Positions 12,472 through 20,863 of a DNA stretch of 64,000 bases are shown here, in pieces. How positions within the stretch are numbered: position 1 is the first letter of the stretch; each line of letters starts with the position of its first letter. The DNA comes from an uncultured Phycisphaeraceae bacterium (GTDB taxonomy: Bacteria > Planctomycetota > Phycisphaerae > Phycisphaerales > UBA1924), in contig CALCCF010000041.1 in NCBI GenBank assembly GCA_937899905.1, positions 43,605 to 107,604 on the forward strand, given 5' to 3'. The notes under the pieces are model-generated. The model was not told the DNA's origin and ran no database searches. It was given only the letters and a program-made list of their open reading frames with translations. A program made the translations under genes and the position numbers.

Positions 12472-12959
12472 GCCCGGATGGTGGGGGGGATGAGCCAGAC
12501 GAGCCTGTCGAGGAACCAGACGCGGAGGCAGTCGAGGTAGAGGAGGATGATCTTGAGAATGAAGCATGTATTGAGAAATGCGCGGGCGCCTTGGGAACGG
12601 TATCGCCTGTAATAAGCAATCCGGTCTTCACGCAACTCTTCAAGGGTCGGTTCAAAGCACCTCTTCCGAATCGACTTCGGAACGAGAAACGCGGCAAGAC
12701 GCGCTCCCCGTTCAATCTTGTTGTGATCGGAGGACGCAAGAAATCGAACTGCGTTCCTGCCAGCTGATAACATAAGCCTGCGGTTTACGGTGTGCGCCCT
12801 GCACTCGACACTAGAGACAAGAAGACCTTGACTGCTGAATCGATCCATGCGTCGTTTGATCCGTGATGGACGGTCAAGACCCCGATAGCTTCGCTCCATA
12901 GAGGACCCGTCAGGACGGACCAGCGTTACGCGCATGCTGTACCACATAATTCTCAGCAT
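12453..12959 (-). CDS. PadR-coupled small membrane protein, unknown function
   Basis: Start ATG coupled to the stop of the upstream PadR gene (ATGCTGA); hydrophobic C-terminus TCFILKIILLYLDCLRVWFLDRLVWLIPP. Confidence 0.6.
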   Translation of the reverse strand: MLRIMWYSMRVTLVRPDGSSMERSYRGLDRPSRIKRRMDRFSSQGLLVSSVECRAHTVNRRLMLSAGRNAVRFLASSDHNKIERGARLAAFLVPKSIRKRCFEPTLEELREDRIAYYRRYRSQGARAFLNTCFILKIILLYLDCLRVWFLDRLVWLIPPTIRAIWRQP

Positions 12960-13315
12960 GTCGCTACCCCCGGCATCGCCACTAACGGCCGCTCAAAGAA
13001 GTCCCGCGTGCGCTCGGACGCCAGGTGCCCCTCGCCGGTCACCTTGAACACCTTCCGCCGGTACGTCTCGCCGTCCTCGAGCCACTCCTCCCAGTCGCCC
13101 TCGAGCAGGCCGGCGTCGACCATGCGGGCGAACAGCTGGTAGGCCGCGGCCTTGGTCTTGTGGGCGCCCCGGACCTTCATGGCCTCGCGGATGTCGCGGC
13201 CGGACATCTTCTTGGGTCCCATGATCGCGATGATCAGGAACTGGAGGTGCGGCAGCGGCTCGCGCTGGGGCTTCGGCTGGCAGCCGGTCTCGGTAGGTGA
13301 TGGTGCCTCTGGCAT
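12953..13315 (-). CDS. PadR-family transcriptional regulator
   Basis: QFLIIAIMGPKKMSGRDIREAMKVRGAHKTKAAAYQLFARMVDAGLLEGDWEE...YRRKVFKVTGEG winged-helix pattern. Confidence 0.8.
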   Translation of the reverse strand: MPEAPSPTETGCQPKPQREPLPHLQFLIIAIMGPKKMSGRDIREAMKVRGAHKTKAAAYQLFARMVDAGLLEGDWEEWLEDGETYRRKVFKVTGEGHLASERTRDFFERPLVAMPGVATC

Positions 13316-13316
13316 G

Positions 13317-13365
13317 GGTCAAGGCTACCTTAGACCGGCCATGGGAGTCAAGGCGGCCTTGACTC
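13317..13365 (-). promoter_or_regulatory. Putative PadR promoter with two operator-like dyads
   Basis: Perfect 10-bp-arm dyad GAGTCAAGGC g GCCTTGACTC (13345-13365) and imperfect GGTCAAGG cta CCTTaGACC (13317-13336); minus-strand TTGACT (-35) and TAGCCT (-10) spaced 18. Confidence 0.65.
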
Positions 13366-13441
13366 ATGCCATCTGGGGCCGCTCTGAGCCTGCACTGGGC
13401 TCGGCGGCGGCCCCGGCCCGGGCCACGCTAGCGTTCGCCCG

Positions 13442-14062
13442 ATGGCCCGCGATCCTCAAACCCATCCCCCGGCGGCCAAGCCCCAACTGATCGCGGCACG
13501 CATGGTCCTGACCAGCCTCGCGCTCGGGCTCGCGCTCGCGGTCGCCAGCGTGCCGGTGCTCGCGTGGGCCGCCGGTTTCGTGCCCGAGTCGTGGCAGCGC
13601 ACGACGGTCAACGATGCTTTGCACAACCAGGATCACATCGTGCTCACGCAGCGGACCGAGGCGGTGGTGTCGACCCTGTGGTTCACGGTCAGCGAGCCGC
13701 TGGGGCAGAGCGCGACGACGCTGCGGCTGGCGTGGTTGGAGGATGCGCGGCACGCGGAGGAGGATTTGCGCCCGATGCGTGTCCGCACGGCGCTCGATGG
13801 TCGGCATCGCAGCCGATCCGAGTGGCGCGTGGGCTGGCCGTGGCGTGCGGCGTACGGCCAGACGGACCAGCTGATGGGCCCGGACCACGCGGCCCAGTCG
13901 CGCGGGCTGTGGGCTGGGAACCTCTACGGTCGCGCGCTCAGCGTGCCGTACTTTCCGATGTGGCCAGGGCTGCTGGGCAACGCGCTCGTGTTTGGCGTCC
14001 TGGTGCTCGCCGCGCGGGTGTGCTGGCATTGGCGCCTCATGCGCACGCTGCCAACGGAGTGA
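13442..14062 (+). CDS. Hypothetical membrane protein
   Basis: Intact ORF with N- and C-terminal hydrophobic segments; antisense ORF 13364..14362 is low-complexity. Confidence 0.55.
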   Translation: MARDPQTHPPAAKPQLIAARMVLTSLALGLALAVASVPVLAWAAGFVPESWQRTTVNDALHNQDHIVLTQRTEAVVSTLWFTVSEPLGQSATTLRLAWLEDARHAEEDLRPMRVRTALDGRHRSRSEWRVGWPWRAAYGQTDQLMGPDHAAQSRGLWAGNLYGRALSVPYFPMWPGLLGNALVFGVLVLAARVCWHWRLMRTLPTE

Positions 14063-14063
14063 G

Positions 14064-15458
14064 CTAAGCGTTGGGCGCGGACGGGGGCGTGCCGCCCTCG
14101 CCGCGCGGCTTGCGTCGGCGTCGGCGTTTCTTCTTCTTCGGTGCCGCAGACGCGTCGTCGGCGGGCCGATCGCTCGATGGTCCCGATGTGGGCTGCCCAT
14201 CGGTCGTTGGTGGCGCGTCGCTCGATGGCTTCTTCTTGCGGCGACGCTTCTTCTTTTTGGCCGGCGCGGCCTCGCCGGCTTGGGGCTCGGGCGCGGCTGC
14301 CTCCGTGCTTGCGGGCTTCTTCTTTCGCCGGCGCTTCTTGCGCGTGGTCGTTGCCTCGCCATCGGCGGTGCGTGCGCGGGCTCGGGCTTCCCTTCTCTGC
14401 TCGGCCGCGATCGCGCCGGGGGCGGGGGCGTCGCTCGGATCGATGAGTTCCTCGACCGGGACGGCGACCTCGCGGCCGTCGAAGTCGAGCTTGACGAGCA
14501 CGAGCTGGGTGAGGATCTGGGTCTCGAGCACGAGTCCGATGCCCTCGGGCGTGCCGACGGTGGTCTTGCGCTTGGGCAATCGCGCCGCGAGTTCGCGATA
14601 GCTCTCGTCCTCGTAGCGCAGGCAGCACATGAGGCGGCCGCAGCGGCCGGAGATCTTCAGCGGGTCCAGGGTTGCCTTCTGCTGCTTGGCAGCGCGCATG
14701 GGCACGGGCTTCAAGACCTTCAGGAAGTTCTTGCAGCAGCAGTGCTGGCCGCAGCGCTCGTAGTCGGCGGTGAGCCTCGCCTCGTCGCGGGCACCAACCG
14801 GGCGGACCTCGACGCGTGTGCCACCCGGTCCCGATGAGTCCGCTTCGCGTTGCATCGCGTCGCGGAGTTTGCCCGCTTGGAGGCGCGGATCCGGGCCACG
14901 CTTCTGCTCTTGCTTCGGCTGGCCGGGGAGCACGGCGTCCTGCTGCTCGGCCAGGTAGTAGTACGAGAGCGTCTCACCGCCCAGGATGCGCTCGGCTTGC
15001 ACGACGCGGATGTTCAGGCCGAGTTCCTCGGCGACCTCGCGGGCCCGGAGCTTGAGGCCGTGGGCCGATTGCTCGCACTCGGCGTGCGCGTCGAGGTCCT
15101 CGTGCGTGGCGACGCGCAGCACCCGGCCCTTGTCGTAGAACGGGAAGTCGCGTCCGCCGCTGGCGTCGATGTACTCGAGCATCTCCTTGCGTGAAATGCT
15201 CTTGCCGCAGCCGCTGTTGGGGCAGGTGCTGGTGAGCATCTCGCCCATCTCGATGCCGCGGAACGTGTGGACGATGAGCTTGCTGCCGCAGCCGGGAGTC
15301 TCGTCGAGGCGATACCGGAATTCGCCGATGAGCTTCATCGAGCCGAAGCGGCACACGACCGTCTTGGGCGGCGTCAGCCGCTCGCGAGCGAGGCGGTCCT
15401 GTTCCTCGGTGTACTCGGCGAGGTCGGCCTCAAATTGTGGCAGCGGGACGATCGGCAT
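14064..15458 (-). CDS. ricT: PSP1-domain protein (RicT/YaaT family) with polybasic C-terminal extension
   Basis: GGETLSYYYLAEQQ, ARLTADYERCGQHCCCKNFLK, KISGRCGRLMCCLRYEDESYREL; tail RKKRRRKKK...KKKKRRRKKK...KKKKRRRRRK. Confidence 0.88.
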   Translation of the reverse strand: MPIVPLPQFEADLAEYTEEQDRLARERLTPPKTVVCRFGSMKLIGEFRYRLDETPGCGSKLIVHTFRGIEMGEMLTSTCPNSGCGKSISRKEMLEYIDASGGRDFPFYDKGRVLRVATHEDLDAHAECEQSAHGLKLRAREVAEELGLNIRVVQAERILGGETLSYYYLAEQQDAVLPGQPKQEQKRGPDPRLQAGKLRDAMQREADSSGPGGTRVEVRPVGARDEARLTADYERCGQHCCCKNFLKVLKPVPMRAAKQQKATLDPLKISGRCGRLMCCLRYEDESYRELAARLPKRKTTVGTPEGIGLVLETQILTQLVLVKLDFDGREVAVPVEELIDPSDAPAPGAIAAEQRREARARARTADGEATTTRKKRRRKKKPASTEAAAPEPQAGEAAPAKKKKRRRKKKPSSDAPPTTDGQPTSGPSSDRPADDASAAPKKKKRRRRRKPRGEGGTPPSAPNA

Positions 15459-15527
15459 GGGCGTTGAGCGAGCTCCGTCTTCGATGAAGCGAGTGTGCGG
15501 CCGGAGGCCGCTACGGAGCGATACGGA

Positions 15528-15881
15528 CTACCTTCCGCCGCCGCCCGCGGCCGCACGGGCCTGGGAGAACACCCGCGCCAGATCCTCGCTGCGCTGGAGC
15601 ACGATGTCGCGCTGGTTCTCGACGCGGTAGACCATCAGCCGTTCGGCACGCTGGTCGAGGACGTACAGCAGCTCTTCGCTCGAGCTCTGGCCCTGCGTGG
15701 TCATCGCGGCGTACCCGCCGGAAACCGCCGCCATCTCGGCGAGTGCGGCGCTCGGTGCAACGGGCGAGCTGTCGCCGGTTCGTCCGGCCTGGAAGAGGAT
15801 CAGCGCGGCGATTACGAGGACGCTGGCGATGAGCGGGATCGTGCCGCGACGGCTCGGTTCGATCTGGGAACTCTGGTTCAT
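15528..15881 (-). CDS. Small TM-anchored hypothetical protein
   Basis: TM segment IPLIASVLVIAALILFQ plus LLYVLDQRAERLMVYRVENQRDIVLQRSEDLARVF; overlaps next ORF by 4 nt. Confidence 0.55.
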   Translation of the reverse strand: MNQSSQIEPSRRGTIPLIASVLVIAALILFQAGRTGDSSPVAPSAALAEMAAVSGGYAAMTTQGQSSSEELLYVLDQRAERLMVYRVENQRDIVLQRSEDLARVFSQARAAAGGGGR

Positions 15882-16210
15882 CGCCCACCTCCCCGCCCGG
15901 TTTGGGCGTCTAGCCGCAGGTTGCTGTAGCCGATGCCCTGGAACGCCTTGTTGGCCTGATCCCAGCGCAGCGTGACCATCTCTTGGTTGGAGGTGTCGAT
16001 GACGTGTACCGCGCTCGTGGGTGCTCCGGTCATCTGCCCGCCGAGCACGATGTACTCGCCGCGTGGCCGCTGCGACTGCTGGGCGTCGGCGGTGGGGGCG
16101 AGCGTGACGACGCCGAGCACGAGCAGCAGCGCCACGTTGGCAGCGACGAGCGCCACGCGCGGGTCGGCCAGTTTGGCCGCGCGCGGTGGGCGTGGGGTAT
16201 CGGTGTTCAT
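15878..16210 (-). CDS. Small exported/TM hypothetical protein
   Basis: VALVAANVALLLVLGVVTLAPTADAQ signal/TM; translational overlap with 15528..15881. Confidence 0.55.
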   Translation of the reverse strand: MNTDTPRPPRAAKLADPRVALVAANVALLLVLGVVTLAPTADAQQSQRPRGEYIVLGGQMTGAPTSAVHVIDTSNQEMVTLRWDQANKAFQGIGYSNLRLDAQTGRGGGR

Positions 16211-16268
16211 GGGTTCCTCCGGGGCTCCATGTCTCTTGAGGGAGCCGCAGGTGGGGTGGGCGGTGTGG

Positions 16269-16502
16269 TCAGTCCTGGTGGCCGCGCTTCGCGGGGATCA
16301 CCGTGGCCGCGATCATGCTGATGAGCACGACGCCGGCGATCAGGAAGTTGGCGATGACCGGCGGGTTGGCCGGCTGCGACGGCGCGGGCGGGCGCAGCGA
16401 TTGGCCGGCCTGGGCAAGGGCGATGTCGGGCATCGCCGCGAGGGCGAGGGCTGCCAGAGCGCCGGCGGCCACGAGAAGGGTTCGGGTAGCGAAGCGAGGC
16501 AT
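16269..16502 (-). CDS. Small membrane hypothetical protein
   Basis: MPRFATRTLLVAAGALAALALAAMPDIALAQ signal peptide then NFLIAGVVLISMIAATVIP TM segment. Confidence 0.5.
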   Translation of the reverse strand: MPRFATRTLLVAAGALAALALAAMPDIALAQAGQSLRPPAPSQPANPPVIANFLIAGVVLISMIAATVIPAKRGHQD

Positions 16503-16619
16503 GGCAACTCCCAGCGGGTGCTCGGTCGGGTCTTCCCAGGCAGTACCGCGATTCGGGCCTGGGCGTTGCACAGTGTACGGCGGTGGCCTCGGCCGGGCCG
16601 CACGCCGCTACAGTCCAGG

Positions 16620-17066
16620 ATGACGCCCAACAAATGCCGTTCGTGCGGGTTGCTCGCGGTGATGCTCGCAGCACTCACCGGTTGCTCGATGTCAAATGGT
16701 GCCGGGGAGGCCAAGGAGCGTGCCTCCGAGCGCGAGGATGTCGCTTCGATGCAATCACCTGCCGAGTCTCTTGTGGGGCGCTGGCAGGTCGACCTGCGTC
16801 CTACGCCTGATTCGGATCCGTCGTACCAGGAGTTCGTCGTCGAGTCGGTCGAGGGCAACACTTTTACCGGCACGTTCTATGGCTCACCGATTTCCGAGGC
16901 CCGGCTGAACACCGACTGGGGCGCGGTCCACTTCTCCTTCATCTCGATGGATGGCTCCGGTGCGTACCTGCACGCCGGCGTGCTGCGCGATGGCCGGCTC
17001 GAAGGCACGAGCAACGCGACTGGGCGTGGCTTCTTGTCGGTGTGGACTGGAGAGCGGAGCCAGTAG
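16620..17066 (+). CDS. Hypothetical lipoprotein
   Basis: MTPNKCRSCGLLAVMLAALTGCSMS lipobox (LTGC). Confidence 0.65.
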   Translation: MTPNKCRSCGLLAVMLAALTGCSMSNGAGEAKERASEREDVASMQSPAESLVGRWQVDLRPTPDSDPSYQEFVVESVEGNTFTGTFYGSPISEARLNTDWGAVHFSFISMDGSGAYLHAGVLRDGRLEGTSNATGRGFLSVWTGERSQ

Positions 17067-17070
17067 GCCC

Positions 17071-17700
17071 TTAGTTCAGGCGTTCGTCGAGCGAGTTTCG
17101 GACCGCCGGCCACTGTTCGGGTGTGATGCTGTACATCACGGTGTCGAGGCATTCGCCGTCGGGCATGATGATGTGGTTGCGCACCACGCCCTCACGCGTG
17201 GCACCGAGACGCTCGATCGCCCGCTGTGACGTCGCGTTCTTCAGGCGGGTCTTGATCGCAACCCGGAGCGCCGGGCCGCCGCGGTGGAACCCGGCGGGCG
17301 GGAACAGCGGCGACTCGAACGCGTGCGCCAGGAGCAGCCTTTTCATCTCGGGATTTGCTTTCGTGCCACGATGGTTGGGCGAGATGAACGTCCAGCCGAT
17401 CTCGAGGCCGCGGTGCGCCAGGCGGATGTCCAGGTAGCTGGTCATGCCGATGATTCGTCCTGGCTTGCCGCCGCTCTCAACCAGTCGGAGCGTGAGCGGC
17501 CCGACGTCGGGCTTGTCGATCAAGCGCTGGACATAGCTCCGCATGCCGATGGCATCGAACGGGTCGGGGGCCTTACTGAACCAGCGGAACGTCTCCGGTG
17601 TGCCGGCGGCGGCGATCAGCCCCGGTGCGTCGTCGATTGTGCAAGGGTCGAGCCGGACCGTCGTGCCAATGAGCGGTCGCGAGACGAGCGCGTCGCCCAC
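17071..17700 (-). CDS. GNAT family N-acetyltransferase
   Basis: IIGMTSYLDIRLAHRGLEIGWTFISPNHRGTKANPEMKRLLLAHAFE...RVAIKTRLKNATSQRAIERLGATREG. Confidence 0.85.
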   Translation of the reverse strand: MGDALVSRPLIGTTVRLDPCTIDDAPGLIAAAGTPETFRWFSKAPDPFDAIGMRSYVQRLIDKPDVGPLTLRLVESGGKPGRIIGMTSYLDIRLAHRGLEIGWTFISPNHRGTKANPEMKRLLLAHAFESPLFPPAGFHRGGPALRVAIKTRLKNATSQRAIERLGATREGVVRNHIIMPDGECLDTVMYSITPEQWPAVRNSLDERLN

Positions 17701-17703
17701 GGC

Positions 17704-18504
17704 CTAGTTCCCACCGATCATGTCACCCAACCCGCCCAGCACGCTGCCCTCGCCGGTGCGCTTGCCGCCTTGCGATGGTGCAGCCGCGATCACGCGGTCG
17801 GCCAGGCGGCTGAAGGGCAGGGTCTGGAGCCACACCGTGCCCGGGCCGGTGAGGGCCGCGTAAAAGAGGCCCTCGCCGCCGAAGATCTTGTTCTTGATGC
17901 CCTTGACGAATTCGATGGTGTAGTCGACGCTGCTATCGAGCGCGACGAGGCAGCCGGTATCGACGCGCAGCTTCTCGCCGGGCGCGAGTTCTTTCACCAG
18001 CGTGGTGCCGCCGGCGTGCAGGAAGGCCTGGCCCTGGCCGGTGTCGCTGCTGAGCTTCTGCATGATGAAGCCCTCACCGCCGAAGAAGCCGACGCCCAGC
18101 TTCTTCTGGAAGGCGATGTCGACCGTGACGCCCCGGGCGGCGCACAGGAAGGCGTCCTTCTGGCAGATGAGCGTGCCGCCGTGGTCGCCGAGCTCGATGG
18201 GCACGACGTGGCCGGGGTACGGCGCGGCGAACGCGCAGTCGCGGCGGACGCTGGCGTGGTTGTGGAAGTACGTGATAAAGAAGCTCTCGCCGGTGACGGC
18301 GCGCTTGCCGGCCTCGAACAGCTTGCCCAGGAGCCCGCCGCCCTCCTTCATCGACAGCTGCGTGGCCATCTCGATGTCGGGCTCCAGGTACATCATCGCC
18401 CCCGCCTCGGCGACCATGGCCTCGTTGGGGTCGAGTGTGACGATGACGGCCTGCATGTCGTCGCCGATGATGCGATAGTCGATGATGTCGGGGCTGGTGG
18501 GCAT
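17704..18504 (-). CDS. TIGR00266/AIM24 family protein
   Basis: YRIIGDDMQAVIVTLDPNEAMVAEAGAMMYLEPDIEM, FFGGEGFIMQKLS, VDTGCLVALDSSVDYTIEFV, LFYAALTGPGTVWLQTLPFSRLADRV. Confidence 0.9.
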   Translation of the reverse strand: MPTSPDIIDYRIIGDDMQAVIVTLDPNEAMVAEAGAMMYLEPDIEMATQLSMKEGGGLLGKLFEAGKRAVTGESFFITYFHNHASVRRDCAFAAPYPGHVVPIELGDHGGTLICQKDAFLCAARGVTVDIAFQKKLGVGFFGGEGFIMQKLSSDTGQGQAFLHAGGTTLVKELAPGEKLRVDTGCLVALDSSVDYTIEFVKGIKNKIFGGEGLFYAALTGPGTVWLQTLPFSRLADRVIAAAPSQGGKRTGEGSVLGGLGDMIGGN

Positions 18505-18576
18505 GGCGGGTTCCTCCTTGGGGCCTCTGTCCGGGGGCGTATTGGGAGGATACCCGTTGGGCTTACGGAACGCGGT

Positions 18577-20436
18577 TTAGGGGCACCCGGCGTCGAAGGC
18601 GTTCTGGAACCCCAGGAAGTCGAACAGCGTGAAGCGGCCATCGCCGTCGAAGTCGGCGGCCGGGTCCCGCGCGTCGAAGAAGTTCTGGAAGGCCAGGAAG
18701 TCGGCGACGTCCAGGCTGCCGTCGCCATTGAGATCCGGCGCACAGGCGACCGGGTCGCGACCGTACACGATGGAGCACTCGCCGCTGGCGTCAAGCCCGC
18801 CGCCGTCCGCTCGCGGCGCGGCGATGATCATGTCGTCCCTGCCGTCGCCGTTTACGTCGCCGGCCGAAGCCAAGGCGGCGGCGCTCTGGGTGAACTCGCC
18901 CGTGCCGTTAAGCTGGAAGCCGGTGGATTGTTCGAGATCGCTCAGGCGAACGATCGCCGGGAAGCCCGCCCCCGACGCGCCGTCGCGGCCATAGACCACG
19001 TACGACTCACCCGCCCACTCGTCGCCCCCCGGATCGGCAGTCACGGCCCCGATGATCACGTCATCCAGGCCGTCGCTGTTCACGTCGCCCGCGCCCGCCA
19101 CGGTCCAGCCCGCAAAGTCCCCCGGGTCGATGCCATCGATGCGGAACCCCGTCGTGCCGTCCAAGGTGTCCAGCCGGATGGCCGGGGGGAATGGCCCAGA
19201 GACGGAAGCGTCCTGGCCGTACAGCACGTAGCTCGAGCCGGTCTCGGTTCGTCGATCGGGGCTGGCGACGGGCGCGCCCACGATCAGGTCGTCGATGCCG
19301 TCGTTGTTGAGGTCCCCCGCGCCGTCGACCGAGCGGCCGCTCAGATCGAACGCGACCGCGCCGTCGAGGCGGAAGCCGTCGATGCCGTCGAGATCGGCGA
19401 GCTGGATGACCGGCGCGAACGTTTCGCCCGCGCCCGAATCGCGACCATGGATCACGTAGGTCGACCCCGCCTCGGGCCGACCGCCCGGACTGGCGCGCCA
19501 GGCGCCGATGGCGATGTCGTCCAGGCCGTCGTGGTTGAGGTCCCCCGCCGGGGCAACCCAGCTGCCGCTCTGGTCGGTCTCGCGCTCGCCGTCCAGGCGG
19601 AATCCGGTCGTGCCGTCAAGGTCCGACAGCCGCACCTCCGCAGGGAACGCGGCGCCCGACGACGACCGCCGACCAAAGAGCACGTAGGTCGAGCCGGCCT
19701 CGAACCGCCCGCCCGGGGAGGCGCGGAACGCCGAGATCACGACATCGTCGATGCCGTCGCCGTTGAGATCTCCCGCGGCGGACACCGACGTACCGGCGAA
19801 GTCGAAGTCGGTGGTGCCGTCGACCCGGAAGCCGCTGACGCCATCGAGGTCCGCCGGGGTCATGGCGGCAGGGAATGGCTCGCCCGCGCCCGCATCTCGG
19901 CCGTAGATCACGTACGCCGATCCGGCCCAGATGCGTCCACCGGGACGGTCGTTGGGTGTCCCGATGATCACGTCGTCGATGCCGTCGCCGTTGACATCGC
20001 CCGCGCCGGCGACGGAGGTTCCCAGGTTGCCAAACTCGGTGACGCCGTCGATGCGGAACCCGTTGGTCCCGTCCAGATCGGCCAGCGACGGGGCGGCGGG
20101 GAAGCCGCCGGCGGCCGCGCTCCGCCCGAAGATGACGTAGGCCGAGCCGGCCAGGGTCACGCCACCGGCATCGGCCCGGCTCGCGCCGATGATCAGGTCG
20201 CCGATGCCGTCGCCGTTGATGTCGCCCACCGACGCCACCGACTGGCCCAGCCGGTCCTCGGATCGCTCGCCCGCCACGCGGAACCCGATCTGGCCGTCGA
20301 GCGTGTCCAGTTCGAGGGCCTTGGGGAACGGCCTGGTGAGCGGGTCGGTCTGGGCGAACGCCTGAGACGCACAGAGGACCGGCAGGCCCGCGGCCGCGGT
20401 CAGCAACAACACTTGGAGACTCCCTCGCTTCATCAT
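18577..20436 (-). CDS. FG-GAP repeat secreted protein with C-terminal GC-type dockerin-like module
   Basis: Repeated VASVGDINGDGIGDLIIGAS-type FG-GAP units; ends CAPDLNGDGSLDVADFLAFQNFFDARDPAADFDGDGRFTLFDFLGFQNAFDAGCP. Confidence 0.9.
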   Translation of the reverse strand: MMKRGSLQVLLLTAAAGLPVLCASQAFAQTDPLTRPFPKALELDTLDGQIGFRVAGERSEDRLGQSVASVGDINGDGIGDLIIGASRADAGGVTLAGSAYVIFGRSAAAGGFPAAPSLADLDGTNGFRIDGVTEFGNLGTSVAGAGDVNGDGIDDVIIGTPNDRPGGRIWAGSAYVIYGRDAGAGEPFPAAMTPADLDGVSGFRVDGTTDFDFAGTSVSAAGDLNGDGIDDVVISAFRASPGGRFEAGSTYVLFGRRSSSGAAFPAEVRLSDLDGTTGFRLDGERETDQSGSWVAPAGDLNHDGLDDIAIGAWRASPGGRPEAGSTYVIHGRDSGAGETFAPVIQLADLDGIDGFRLDGAVAFDLSGRSVDGAGDLNNDGIDDLIVGAPVASPDRRTETGSSYVLYGQDASVSGPFPPAIRLDTLDGTTGFRIDGIDPGDFAGWTVAGAGDVNSDGLDDVIIGAVTADPGGDEWAGESYVVYGRDGASGAGFPAIVRLSDLEQSTGFQLNGTGEFTQSAAALASAGDVNGDGRDDMIIAAPRADGGGLDASGECSIVYGRDPVACAPDLNGDGSLDVADFLAFQNFFDARDPAADFDGDGRFTLFDFLGFQNAFDAGCP

Positions 20437-20478
20437 CTCGCCCCTCCATTGCTCGTGATCTGGCCCACCGATGGGAAT

Positions 20479-20507
20479 AAGTTACCAGAAACCGGCGAGG
20501 CTGTCAA
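20479..20507 (-). promoter_or_regulatory. Sigma70-type promoter for the 18577..20436 gene
   Basis: Minus strand TTGACA - 17 nt (GCCTCGCCGGTTTCTGG) - TAACTT, 43 nt upstream of the start codon. Confidence 0.75.
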
Positions 20508-20575
20508 GGGCGAACACCGAACGCGGAGCCGCTGTGTGGCTTCCTTGCGAGGCGATCGCGAAGACCCACGCCGCG

Positions 20576-20764
20576 ACCTTGCGGGCCCACAACGCCTCGA
20601 TGCAAGGCCGCAAGACGATGGCGGGCATGCACGACACGGCATCGCGGGCCCACATCACAGCAATGCGGGCCCGCGACACGGCATTGGAGGCCTGCGCGAC
20701 GGCGTCGCAGGCCTGCACGACCATGTCGCAGGACTGCAGAACCGTTTTGCAGCGGCGTTATCCG
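20576..20764. repeat. Array 2: nine consecutive degenerate 21-bp repeats
   Basis: accttgcgggcccacaacgcc / tcgatgcaaggccgcaagacg / atggcgggcatgcacgacacg / gcatcgcgggcccacatcaca / gcaatgcgggcccgcgacacg / gcattggaggcctgcgcgacg / gcgtcgcaggcctgcacgacc / atgtcgcaggactgcagaacc / gttttgcagcggcgttatccg, all exactly 21 nt. Confidence 0.9.
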
Positions 20765-20863
20765 GTCGTGCGGTCGCGAGTTTGTGCCGGTTTGCCGCGA
20801 GAGTTGGGTGGTGTGCGGGGTGCGCGTGCGGTGAGGCTTCGGGCGGGCCCACACACCGGTGGG

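Noticed and set aside
12088-12767. Several overlapping ORFs through array 1 with heptapeptide-like repeats (e.g. CDCRPADGDCRPAGGNCRAV)
   Set aside because: A 21-bp DNA repeat without stops gives heptad patterns in all frames; no SD, start or codon evidence for translation.
13364-14362. 332-aa minus-strand Arg/Pro-rich ORF
   Set aside because: Low-complexity antisense ORF overlapping 13442..14062 and the ricT gene.
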